Positions 7,815 to 15,053 of a stretch of DNA of 26,213 nt are shown here, piece after piece. The position numbers and the translations under genes were made by a program. The notes beneath the pieces are model-generated. The model was given only the letters and a program-made list of their open reading frames with translations, made no database searches and was not told the DNA's origin. The stretch is from CALCKU01 sp964534845. Lineage in GTDB: Bacteria > Pseudomonadota > Alphaproteobacteria > Caulobacterales > Maricaulaceae. The stretch's first letter is position 1. Each line of letters begins with the position of its first letter. Where the stretch lies: positions 1-26,213 of the forward strand of contig CAZHPV010000034.1 in the NCBI GenBank assembly GCA_964534845.1, given 5' to 3'.

Positions 7815-8699
7815 ATGATAAAACGTCAAAAAAATCTGGAACAAAAATGCATTGAGGCCTTTAATCCGCCTTTTTCAATAAACCGTCCTGTACGTTCGAC
7901 TTCGCCGCTCATATTTGCTTCACCGCATTCAGGGCATATTTATCCAAAAGCCCTTTTGGCTATGAGCCGATTAGACTTGAGCGCACTACGCCGCAATGAA
8001 GACAGTTATATTCATGAATTATTTTCGTCTGTGACGGCGTTAGGTGTTCCTTTTATATGGGCTAACTTTCCGCGGTGTTTTGTGGATGTCAATCGGGCCG
8101 CAACTGAAATACCGACGCGACTGGGCGTAAAAGATACAACGCCAACACCACGCTCGCGCATAGGATTAGGGGTTGTACCGGAAATTATTGCCGAAAAAAT
8201 GCCCATTTATGATCGGGATTTATCGCGAAATGATGTATTGGCTCGGGTTAATGCTCTGCATATTCCTTATCACAACGCTCTAAAAGACATGCTGGTGGCC
8301 ACTCAAGCTGAACATGGCCGGGCCATTTTAATTGATTGTCACTCAATGCCAGGATTTTCGCCAATCGGCTCAAGACGACCTGACATTATTCTCGGGGACC
8401 GGAACGGTCAAAGTTGTAGACCGCATACTTTAGAACAGGTCGAAGAGGCTTTTAAGGTGAGGGGATATAATGTGGAGCGCAACTATCCCTATGCAGGCGG
8501 TTATGTCACTGAGCATTACGCAGACCCTGATAACGGGGTTGAAACCCTACAGATCGAGATTAACCGCGAATTATATATGAATAGCCTAACGCGCGCGAAA
8601 AACGCGGGTTATGAAAAGCTCGAAGCGAATGTGATGGATATTGCTCGCGATATTATTCGCGGGATAGATCAAAGCGATCAATTGATCGCCGCGCAGTAG
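7815..8699 (+). CDS. N-formylglutamate amidohydrolase family protein
   Basis: This 294-residue cytoplasmic hydrolase belongs to the FGase family (PF05013). Known members cleave N-formylglutamate to glutamate and formate in histidine breakdown; many alphaproteobacterial copies have no proven substrate. Visible family motifs are SPHSG (36-40), the NED motif (61-63), DVNR (91-94), DCHSM (174-178), LGDRNG (193-198), YPYAGGYVTEHY and QIEINRELYM near residue 246. The His and acidic residues expected to bind the metal are present. The gene stands apart from any hut operon, next to divergent cpdR, so a role in histidine use is not supported by context. The ATG follows immediately after a 19-bp palindrome. 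Confidence 0.88.
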   Translation: MIKRQKNLEQKCIEAFNPPFSINRPVRSTSPLIFASPHSGHIYPKALLAMSRLDLSALRRNEDSYIHELFSSVTALGVPFIWANFPRCFVDVNRAATEIPTRLGVKDTTPTPRSRIGLGVVPEIIAEKMPIYDRDLSRNDVLARVNALHIPYHNALKDMLVATQAEHGRAILIDCHSMPGFSPIGSRRPDIILGDRNGQSCRPHTLEQVEEAFKVRGYNVERNYPYAGGYVTEHYADPDNGVETLQIEINRELYMNSLTRAKNAGYEKLEANVMDIARDIIRGIDQSDQLIAAQ

Positions 8700-8730
8700 C
8701 CGTAAAACACGTATCACTAAATAGAGTATT

Positions 8731-8771
8731 GGCGTTCGGGCTGTAACGCCGATATGTCCCGTTCTTGGACA
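8731..8771. promoter_or_regulatory. Two dyads upstream of a sigma-54 promoter (candidate enhancer sites)
   Basis: GGCGTT (8731-8736) pairs with AACGCC (8745-8750), and TGTCC (8755-8759) pairs with GGACA (8767-8771). They lie about 115-155 bases upstream of the predicted sigma-54 start site, the usual distance for an enhancer-binding activator. The alternative is a pair of weak hairpins ending the preceding gene's transcript: the second is followed by GTTTT, a poor T-tract. Confidence 0.35.
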
Positions 8772-8859
8772 GTTTTGGGTTAACTTGGTAAACTTTCTTC
8801 TCCTGAGACAGAAAATAGGCGGTTTTTCTTCGCTTTTTCCACGAACAACCCTGACGCGG

Positions 8860-8876
8860 TTGGCACGGAGCTTGCT
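8860..8876 (+). promoter_or_regulatory. Sigma-54 (RpoN) promoter
   Basis: TTGGCACG-GAGC-TTGCT matches the sigma-54 consensus TTGGCACG-N4-TTGCW at every position. The key GG (8862-8863) and GC (8874-8875) are separated by exactly 10 bases. Transcription would start near 8887, giving a 36-base leader before the ATG at 8923. It implies control of the XRE-family gene by RpoN and a bacterial enhancer-binding protein. Confidence 0.7.
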
Positions 8877-8922
8877 CCCTTATCAAGCGAATAGAAAAGA
8901 AATGCTCGGAAAGGCGATACTC

Positions 8923-9327
8923 ATGACAAACGATATTGATCTCCATGTAGGACGGCGTTTACGTCGTCGGCGTCGGCTATTAGGGCTGACACAACAATCG
9001 CTTGCGGAACAAGTCGGTATTCGGTTCCAGCAAATCCAAAAATATGAGTGCGGCGCAAATCGTGTGAGTGCTGCACGTCTTTTTGAACTCTCGGAGGCTT
9101 TATCTGTGCCTGTTCAATATTTCTATGAGGGCCTATCAGAACGAAATGAGAATTTCGGAGAGCCTAATCCGGAAGTTTTAGCGCCTGACGTGCTTTCCAA
9201 AAAAGAGACAATGGATTTGGTACGCGCTTATTATGCTTTGGGGCCAGAACCCCGGCGTCATTTATTGGACCTCGCCAAATCGCTTGAACATTCGGGTAAA
9301 GGCGCTTTGCGTCTTGTCGCGCCCTAA
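8923..9327 (+). CDS. XRE-family HTH transcriptional regulator, PraR-like
   Basis: This 134-residue DNA-binding protein begins IDLHVGRRLRRRRRLLGLTQ. A Cro/cI-type helix-turn-helix spans about residues 10-65, with recognition region VGIRFQQIQKYECGANRVSA and the end motif LSVPVQYFYEG. This layout is shared by rhizobial PraR and related alphaproteobacterial regulators. The C-terminal part (VRAYYALGPEPRRHLLDLAKSL) is probably a dimerisation helix. I start it at 8923: AAGG lies 8 bases upstream and a sigma-54 promoter at 8860-8876 predicts a transcript beginning near 8887, which excludes the in-frame Met at 8785. The Met at 8902 stays possible but lacks a good ribosome-binding site. Target genes cannot be deduced. 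Confidence 0.85.
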   Translation: MTNDIDLHVGRRLRRRRRLLGLTQQSLAEQVGIRFQQIQKYECGANRVSAARLFELSEALSVPVQYFYEGLSERNENFGEPNPEVLAPDVLSKKETMDLVRAYYALGPEPRRHLLDLAKSLEHSGKGALRLVAP

Positions 9328-9382
9328 CAGGTTTTCTATATCCTAATTCACCTTAGGGTGGATTGCCGGGTCATGTCGTGAT

Positions 9383-10231
9383 ATGGCCACCTCCATGACG
9401 GCAAAAACATCCAGTTCCCAGACTAATATAGTCGACATTCAAACGGCGCTTGAGCGCCGGTTGAAGCTTATGCAGAGGCTGCAAACCAAGGCGCGCAGCG
9501 TCACATTACCGCTTTTTACCACACAAATTGATGCTGAGAACAAATCCGCGACAGGATATGACCCGGTTACGCAGGCTGATATTGATTGCGAAGCGCTTAT
9601 GCGAGAGATTATCCAGTCTGAATGTCCCCAAGACGGTATTCACGGCGAGGAGTTTGAGGATGTTCCGGGGGAAAATGACTGGTTATGGACGCTTGATCCT
9701 ATTGACGGCACACGTGCATTTGTGGCGGGTGTGCCGGTCTGGAGCACATTAATAGCCGTTAGTCATAAGGATAGGCCTTTGCTCGGCTTGATTGATCTAC
9801 CGGCTTTGAAACAATCATTCTGGGGACGTCCACAAAAAGCCTGGAGGGCTGATGATGACGGGACGCAAACCGTGCTAAAGACACGTGCTTGTGACGGTCT
9901 TGACCACATTGTCTTGGGATGTACCGAGCCTTTATCGATGTTATCGAAGGTAGAACTTGAGCGCTATAATGTCATTAGACAGACGGCACGTTTTTCGCGA
10001 TTGGGGCTGGATGCTTTTGGCTACGCTCTTGTAGCGCAAGGCCGTATGGACGTGATTGTTGAGGCTGGCTTAAAACCCTGCGACGTGCGTGCGCTTATGC
10101 CAGTAATAGAAGGGGCAGGGGGGCGTTTAACAAACTGGTCCGGCGGTTCACCCATTGATGGCGGGCGCGTGATTGCCTCTGGTGATCCGTCATTATTGTC
10201 AGAGCTTTATGAGATATTAGCTGGGGCGTAA
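9383..10231 (+). CDS. hisN: Histidinol-phosphatase, inositol-monophosphatase fold (HisN-type)
   Basis: This 282-residue Mg-dependent phosphatase probably removes phosphate from L-histidinol phosphate in histidine biosynthesis. The metal-binding signatures of the inositol-monophosphatase superfamily are present: GEE (E89/E90), DPIDGTRAF (D105, D108) and CDVRALMPVIEGAGG near the C-terminus. The WTLDPIDGTRAFVAGVPVWS wording is closer to HisN than to SuhB or CysQ. The N-terminal 20 residues are Ser/Thr-rich and probably disordered, and the ribosome-binding site is weak; a second Met at residue 5 is an alternative start. It converges with the nitroreductase gene. The family is certain, the substrate is inferred. 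Confidence 0.82.
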   Translation: MATSMTAKTSSSQTNIVDIQTALERRLKLMQRLQTKARSVTLPLFTTQIDAENKSATGYDPVTQADIDCEALMREIIQSECPQDGIHGEEFEDVPGENDWLWTLDPIDGTRAFVAGVPVWSTLIAVSHKDRPLLGLIDLPALKQSFWGRPQKAWRADDDGTQTVLKTRACDGLDHIVLGCTEPLSMLSKVELERYNVIRQTARFSRLGLDAFGYALVAQGRMDVIVEAGLKPCDVRALMPVIEGAGGRLTNWSGGSPIDGGRVIASGDPSLLSELYEILAGA

Positions 10232-10270
10232 AAGTTTAATCGAAAGGCCTGAAGCAAGTGGACCTACCGG

Positions 10271-10870
10271 CTAATCTAAAAACTCAATGACCTGATCTAA
10301 CTCTTTATATGATTTTTCTGTTTGCGGTATGCCGATAACAGATTTGGGATGCCCAATAGCAATTATCATAACAGGTTTTTCATTTCGTGGCCGATTGCAG
10401 ATCGCATTTAGACGATCAAGGCCCCCTGGGCTGTAAATCATGGACCCTAAACCGACGGAATGAATGGATGTAAGTAACAATCCAATGGCAAGACTAGCGC
10501 AAGCGCTTGAGTTAGGCTCGGAAAATACCGCTATCAGCCAAGGCGCTTTCTCAAGGAAGGCTAGGTGTTGATCATCGTCTTTCGCTGCGTGTGGACATGT
10601 GGCGATTTCGGACGCTCGAATTTGACTTTTAATGCCGGAATCGGAAATAGCCACAAAGCGCCACGGTTGTCGGTGTTCTATGCTGGGCGCACTTGTGGCG
10701 GCCCGTAGGCACTCTCTAATGACATCTTGCGGAATGGTATCGTTAGAAAAATCGCGAACAGATTTCCGTCTTCGCATCATATCTGCAAAGCGGCGGGCGA
10801 TTTTTTCCATTTGGGATGGCGCGAATCTTTGGTAACCATCCATATTATGTGGTTTTGATGCGTTTAGCAT
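10271..10870 (-). CDS. Nitroreductase-family flavoprotein
   Basis: This 199-residue protein belongs to the FMN-dependent nitroreductase family. The FMN-binding motif RRRKSVRDF lies near residue 34, followed by AATSAPSIEHRQPWRFVAI, an arrangement found in the BluB/iodotyrosine deiodinase-like branch. The C-terminal MIIAIGHPK matches the family's conserved Gly-x-Pro end. It is about 20-30 residues shorter than typical members: the segment after WLIAVFSEP goes straight into the helix SLAIGLLLTSIHSVGLGS, without the usual linker of that region. Electron donor and substrate are unknown. It is divergent from the uracil-DNA glycosylase gene with about 80 bases between them. It lacks enough BluB-specific sequence for me to call it BluB. 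Confidence 0.78.
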   Translation of the reverse strand: MLNASKPHNMDGYQRFAPSQMEKIARRFADMMRRRKSVRDFSNDTIPQDVIRECLRAATSAPSIEHRQPWRFVAISDSGIKSQIRASEIATCPHAAKDDDQHLAFLEKAPWLIAVFSEPNSSACASLAIGLLLTSIHSVGLGSMIYSPGGLDRLNAICNRPRNEKPVMIIAIGHPKSVIGIPQTEKSYKELDQVIEFLD

Positions 10871-10951
10871 ATGGGGCTTATAGTATAGGGGCTTTAATTG
10901 TTTACGTTGTCTTTTACCTTACATTGAACACATAAATGAAATAAAAAAAAC

Positions 10952-11548
10952 GTGATATCCAGAACCAATTACAGTGTTTTTGACGAAATTCGCAATTGCA
11001 GACTATGTTTGTCGAGCGTGCCGCCCATAGCTGTAGACCCTAGACCGATTATTTGCGGGTCTTCAAAATCAAAAATTCGGATTATTGGTCAAGCACCGGG
11101 AACGCGTGTCTATAATAGTGGCATAGCATTTGATGATCCTTCAGGTGATCGATTGAGGGCATGGCTAGGCGTAAACCGGGACATATTTTATAATCAGGAT
11201 GTTTTTGCTATTACGCCAATGGGCTTTTGCTTTCCGGGTTTGGACAAGAAGGGCGGTGATTTACCGCCACGTAAAGAATGTGCACCCTTATGGCAACCGA
11301 GATTGGAAACGGAATTTCCCAATGTTGAATTGACTTTATTAGTAGGGATGTATTCACAGGCCTATTATTTGCGAAAAAGAAAATATAAAACTTTGACGGA
11401 AACAGTGAAAAATTGGCGCGAATACGGCCCGGACATCATACCTCTTCCGCACCCGTCTTGGCGCAATACAAGTTGGATAAAAAAGAATCCTTGGTTTGAT
11501 GACGTAACCTCTCATTTGAAAGACCGGGTTGCCACGATATTGAATTAG
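10952..11548 (+). CDS. Uracil-DNA glycosylase superfamily protein, probable 4Fe-4S
   Basis: This 198-residue protein probably excises uracil or another damaged base from DNA. Motif 1 is GQAPG (46-50), followed by GIAFDDPSGDRLRAWLG, and motif 2 is HPSWR (167-171), the catalytic loop of the superfamily. The cysteines C16, C19, C93 and C110 form C-X2-C-X73-C-X16-C, the spacing of the iron-sulfur ligands in family 4 glycosylases. The motif variants GQAPG and HPSWR, together with GGDLPPRKECAPLW, mark a subgroup distinct from classical family 4 (GEAPG). The start is GTG with only an A-rich stretch upstream, but no alternative start is better. Substrate preference cannot be read from the sequence. 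Confidence 0.8.
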   Translation: MISRTNYSVFDEIRNCRLCLSSVPPIAVDPRPIICGSSKSKIRIIGQAPGTRVYNSGIAFDDPSGDRLRAWLGVNRDIFYNQDVFAITPMGFCFPGLDKKGGDLPPRKECAPLWQPRLETEFPNVELTLLVGMYSQAYYLRKRKYKTLTETVKNWREYGPDIIPLPHPSWRNTSWIKKNPWFDDVTSHLKDRVATILN

Positions 11549-11669
11549 GATTTCATTAAGCTTGTGAATTAATTCTGATTTTACCTTCTTTCTAAACACG
11601 ATAATAATTTGTTTTTTTTATTACGCGGTTAATCCGAATTATCGGGGAATAACTTTTTGGAAAAAAATT

Positions 11670-12485
11670 ATGTCTTTTAAAAAACTTGCTTTAGCTGGTG
11701 CTTCGGTTGCCATGCTTTTCGGTAGCACAGCAAATGCTTCCGTTATTGATAGCCCATTCTTTCAAGTCTTGGGTGTCGTTGTTGTTTGGGGCGGTACATC
11801 CGCGACAGACGATACGCCTATCGTAAATGATTTCGTTCTTTTAACACCTGCTTCTGGTGATGCTGGTGCAGACCTGATCGGTGGTTCTTCCGTTGACGGT
11901 TTCACAATCGTTACAGGTGATCTGGACAGCACTATCGGTGGCGAAAGCTTCTCTGATGATAACACAAATGGTGTTTTGGACGCTGCTGACAGCTTATCAT
12001 CATTTAGCCTAGACAATACTGTTGATAGTACAGGTCTTGTATCTAGCTATCAGTCTTCATTCTATGTGGCTTCTAACGCAGCTTTCGATATTTATGCCGA
12101 AGCTGACGCTACGCCAACCGCGACTGATGATTGGGCCGCTTTAACAGGTGCAGAAGAACTTACAAATGATAAGATTTCTTACTCTTTTGGCCCCGCTCTA
12201 GCTGGCGGTGGTGTTGAAACAGGTACGCAAGGTACTGTTGATTATGGTGCGAATGCCCAAGATCCATCTGCTGCTACGCAACCTACATTAACAACACTTG
12301 CTGATATTGACTCTGGTCCGACACAAGTATTTGCTGGCGCACAGCGTACAGCGAGTGCTCGTGGTAGCTTGGCGTCACAGTCGGTACGTTTTGATGCCGA
12401 ATATGCACTTGATCAAGGTTATGACCTGTCATTGGGTGTTGGTACGGTAACAACCGACGTAACGTACACAATCTACGTTCCGTAA
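11670..12485 (+). CDS. Secreted acidic surface-type protein, unknown family
   Basis: This 271-residue protein has a clear signal peptide: KK, a hydrophobic core, and ANA|S with cleavage near residue 23. The mature chain is unusual. It is rich in Asp, Ser, Thr, Gly and Ala, has no Cys, a single Lys and few Arg, and is strongly acidic. Beta-strand-like stretches (VSSYQSSFYVAS, VTTDVTYTIYVP) suggest an extracellular beta protein. Codons favour GGT, GCT, GTT and CGT much more than in neighbouring genes, which together with the strong terminator right after it suggests high expression. I see no PEP-CTERM, LPXTG or lipobox sorting signal. I do not recognise a family; a surface-layer, pilus-like or matrix role is only a guess. 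Confidence 0.75.
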   Translation: MSFKKLALAGASVAMLFGSTANASVIDSPFFQVLGVVVVWGGTSATDDTPIVNDFVLLTPASGDAGADLIGGSSVDGFTIVTGDLDSTIGGESFSDDNTNGVLDAADSLSSFSLDNTVDSTGLVSSYQSSFYVASNAAFDIYAEADATPTATDDWAALTGAEELTNDKISYSFGPALAGGGVETGTQGTVDYGANAQDPSAATQPTLTTLADIDSGPTQVFAGAQRTASARGSLASQSVRFDAEYALDQGYDLSLGVGTVTTDVTYTIYVP

Positions 12486-12514
12486 TAAATAAGCTCATGC
12501 AGAACTTATTGAAA

Positions 12515-12540
12515 GGTCGCCGGTTTCGGCGGCCTTTTTT
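12515..12540 (+). terminator. Strong Rho-independent terminator
   Basis: GGTCGCCG (12515-12522) and CGGCGGCC (12527-12534) form an 8-bp GC-rich stem with one G-T pair and a GTTT loop, followed directly by six T residues. It ends the secreted-protein transcript. On the minus strand the same hairpin is followed by TTTC only, so it may weakly stop the converging sulfur operon too. Confidence 0.92.
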
Positions 12541-12583
12541 ATTATGAGAGGACGCTAGGGTATTTGTTATTGTCGCGGGTCAT

Positions 12584-13882
12584 TCATTTGAAATGCGCAT
12601 TGAGAAATTCCATAAAGGCTGGCCAGTCTTCTTTGACCACGCCGTGAGTTCCCGGCCGCATCCAAAAGGCTATATCGGCCATTGGCTGAAAATCACCGAG
12701 GTTATTCTGGGTTAATCCATTTTTTGAATGGAGTTGGTAAATCGGTGTTGCTGCGAGAGCTGCATTATAAGCGCCATTGGGATCAGACCATACGTCTCGT
12801 CGGGCATTGCCGAGTAATATCGGACGAGGGGCAGCTAGCGCTATGAGATAGTGTTGGTCATAGGTTATATTGTCTTCGCTGTATTTGGCCGAAAACCAAT
12901 GCGGAAATTGCCGGGTAATGGCCTCTACGGTTTCGCCGGGTTTGTCTCGTGAGAGCGAGGCGCCACCTGTGCCTGATTGATGGGCGATGGCCCCGTCAAT
13001 ATTTTCGTCAAAAGCGAGAGCGAGTAAGGCCGTTTTGCCATATCGAGAATGTCCGTAAAGTATAGAATGCGAAAAGTCGCTTTGGGATTTTAGATAGTTG
13101 GCAATAAGTGAAAATTGTTTAGCCCAAGTGCTTATCGCCCGATATGAAGAGGGGTTATCCGTTTCGGCGAAGAATTGAGCCAGTGCTGCAAGACCGTTTT
13201 TGCGACTATCAGGCATAAATTCAGGCGGGTAAAGAATGGCAAGGCCATAACCAGCATCCAAAATATCCTCAATGGGCGGCGTGCGAATATAGCGCCCAAA
13301 GAAAAGGCTAACTAAGCCTCTTAAAATACCCCTGTTTTTGCAACTAAAAGTGATGCCCTCTGGTGCGGGCAGGCCTGCTTCAGGTATCACATCATTGACG
13401 GGGCAAAAACTTTGCATGACGATTATAGGTATGGGGTTGGGGGCTTGAACCTGCCTTGATGATGGAGGTTTGATAACGATAAGATCAAACGGGTTCGATT
13501 GCCCTAACTGTGCGCTTTGTACGGTTGGCGCGGAAATGGCCATTCGGTGATGCTCAATTATTGCGCGATTTCCAAAATGTAACCCGCCTTTCTGCGTAAC
13601 GGACAGGGTTTGAAGTCCCAATGTCGCTGGATAAGGTCCGTATATTTCATCTTGCAATGTCGCCCTTATATCGGCTTTTTGGTTTTTCCATTCTGTTAGA
13701 CTGGTCAGGGTAGAAAGAGAGGGCTGCGCGGTTTTGGCTGTCGGCGTTTTAGAGGCTGTTTGTAAAATCACACCAACAGTGCTGCACGCGGTTAAAAGCC
13801 CATAGATAAAAAAGGTCGTTAAGACAGACCATACCGATTTAATACGGTAAAAGAGGCGTTTTTTAGCTATGTTTAAGGTCAT
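12584..13882 (-). CDS. CE15-like (glucuronoyl esterase-type) alpha/beta hydrolase lipoprotein
   Basis: This 432-residue protein has a lipobox (LLTAC, Cys33) after a hydrophobic helix, so it is expected to be membrane-anchored in the envelope. The nucleophile motif GHSRYGKTALLAL (Ser279) is followed by QSGTGGASLSRDKPGETVEAI and FPHWF, which match bacterial carbohydrate esterase family 15. A candidate acid lies in RRDVWSDPNG (D363) and the catalytic His in RPGTHG (H413). CE15 enzymes cleave glucuronoyl esters linking xylan and lignin; marine versions may act on algal uronates. Its start overlaps the metC end by 20 bases, so it appears to be the last gene of a sulfur amino-acid operon, a strange partner. 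The true substrate is unknown. Confidence 0.75.
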   Translation of the reverse strand: MTLNIAKKRLFYRIKSVWSVLTTFFIYGLLTACSTVGVILQTASKTPTAKTAQPSLSTLTSLTEWKNQKADIRATLQDEIYGPYPATLGLQTLSVTQKGGLHFGNRAIIEHHRMAISAPTVQSAQLGQSNPFDLIVIKPPSSRQVQAPNPIPIIVMQSFCPVNDVIPEAGLPAPEGITFSCKNRGILRGLVSLFFGRYIRTPPIEDILDAGYGLAILYPPEFMPDSRKNGLAALAQFFAETDNPSSYRAISTWAKQFSLIANYLKSQSDFSHSILYGHSRYGKTALLALAFDENIDGAIAHQSGTGGASLSRDKPGETVEAITRQFPHWFSAKYSEDNITYDQHYLIALAAPRPILLGNARRDVWSDPNGAYNAALAATPIYQLHSKNGLTQNNLGDFQPMADIAFWMRPGTHGVVKEDWPAFMEFLNAHFK

Positions 13883-15011
13883 TGAGCGCTTGATCGAGGT
13901 CTTGTTTCAGGTCCACAACATTTTCTAGACCGCATGCGAATCTCACAAGAGGTCCGTCAAATCCTGTACTATGTTTACGTTTTAATTGTGGGTCACAATA
14001 AATCACAAGACTTTCATATCCGCCATAAGAAAATCCGATGCCAAAATATTTGAGTTTGTTTATAAATTTATGCACGTCTGCGACAGAGCACGGCTTTAGG
14101 ACAACGGAAAAGAGGCAGCCTCCGCCTGTAAAGTCACGTTTCCAGAGGGCGTGATCAGGATGTTGGGTAAGCGCCGGATGTATGACCTTGGCAATTTTAT
14201 CATGTCCGGTGAGGAAATGAGCTAGCTCTAAAGCTGTTTTTTCTTGGGTTTTGAACCTGTGCGACACCGTTCGGAACCCTCGTAGAACCTGATAGGCGTC
14301 ATCAGGCGAGGTCGCATTGCCTAGATATTTAGCCGTGAGTTCCACTTGTCTGGCCATCGACTTTGTACGACTGATAACGGCTCCAAATAATAAATCACTA
14401 TGTCCGCCGAAAAATTTAGTGGCGGCATGCACACTAATATCTGCGCCGAGTTTTAGCGGGTTTAGCGTTAGGCCCGCAGACCATGTGTTATCGACAATCG
14501 TAGTAATTTTACGGGCTTTCGCAATTTTACAAATTGCTGGAATGTCCTGAATTTCCATAGTTAAGGAGCCGGGGCTTTCAAGACAAATTACAGAGGTGTT
14601 TTTACGGATAATTTTCGATATACCCGACCCTATTCTCGGGTCATAGCTTTCGGTCTCTATATTCATTTTCTTCAAAAAATTATCACAGAAATAGCGGGTA
14701 GGACCGTAAGAGCTGTCAGTGAGCAGAATGTGGTCTCCGGCTTTTGCGTTTGCTAAAATAGGCAATGTGCAGGCAGCTAATCCTGAAGGTACAAGCGTGG
14801 TACCGGCGCCGCCTTCAAGTTCATTGAATAAAAGTTTTAGCTGCTCATGGACATCGCCTCCGTGACGGCCGTAACTGCGTATATCCGGATTGTATAAATC
14901 CTCAGACCGCTCAAATAAAAGCGTCGAAGCCCGTGAAATAGAAGGGTTTACGGGTGTGCCTTTATTGGGCTTTGGGCGTCCTATATGTGTGAATGCTGTT
15001 TCTTTTTTCAT
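13863..15011 (-). CDS. metC: Cystathionine beta-lyase (MetC), PLP-dependent
   Basis: This protein of 382 residues belongs to the Cys/Met-metabolism PLP enzyme family and probably converts cystathionine to homocysteine, pyruvate and ammonia for methionine synthesis. The PLP lysine is K199 in the motif ATKFFGGHSDLLFG, the MetC form of the site. The SYGRHGG and VDNTWSAG segments that hold the cofactor phosphate and ring are present, as is the C-terminal FDGPLVRFACGLE with the substrate-carboxylate Arg. The ATG at 15011 follows a GTG codon; GAGA lies about 9 bases upstream. It sits 40 bases after sseA and overlaps the esterase gene. Cystathionine gamma-lyase or methionine gamma-lyase activity cannot be excluded. 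Confidence 0.87.
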   Translation of the reverse strand: MKKETAFTHIGRPKPNKGTPVNPSISRASTLLFERSEDLYNPDIRSYGRHGGDVHEQLKLLFNELEGGAGTTLVPSGLAACTLPILANAKAGDHILLTDSSYGPTRYFCDNFLKKMNIETESYDPRIGSGISKIIRKNTSVICLESPGSLTMEIQDIPAICKIAKARKITTIVDNTWSAGLTLNPLKLGADISVHAATKFFGGHSDLLFGAVISRTKSMARQVELTAKYLGNATSPDDAYQVLRGFRTVSHRFKTQEKTALELAHFLTGHDKIAKVIHPALTQHPDHALWKRDFTGGGCLFSVVLKPCSVADVHKFINKLKYFGIGFSYGGYESLVIYCDPQLKRKHSTGFDGPLVRFACGLENVVDLKQDLDQALNDLKHS

Positions 15012-15053
15012 CACTTTTCTCTTTTATATAACGCGTCCTAGTGAGATGCGAGA

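Noticed and set aside
8785..8922. A longer N-terminus for the XRE regulator
   Set aside because: The extra 46 residues cross the sigma-54 promoter and its start site, have no homology features, and the ATG at 8923 has a better ribosome-binding site.
8653..8946. A 97-codon minus-strand frame covering the sigma-54 promoter region
   Set aside because: The product is Cys/Arg-rich without recognisable domains, and it overlaps both the end of the amidohydrolase gene and the start of the XRE gene.
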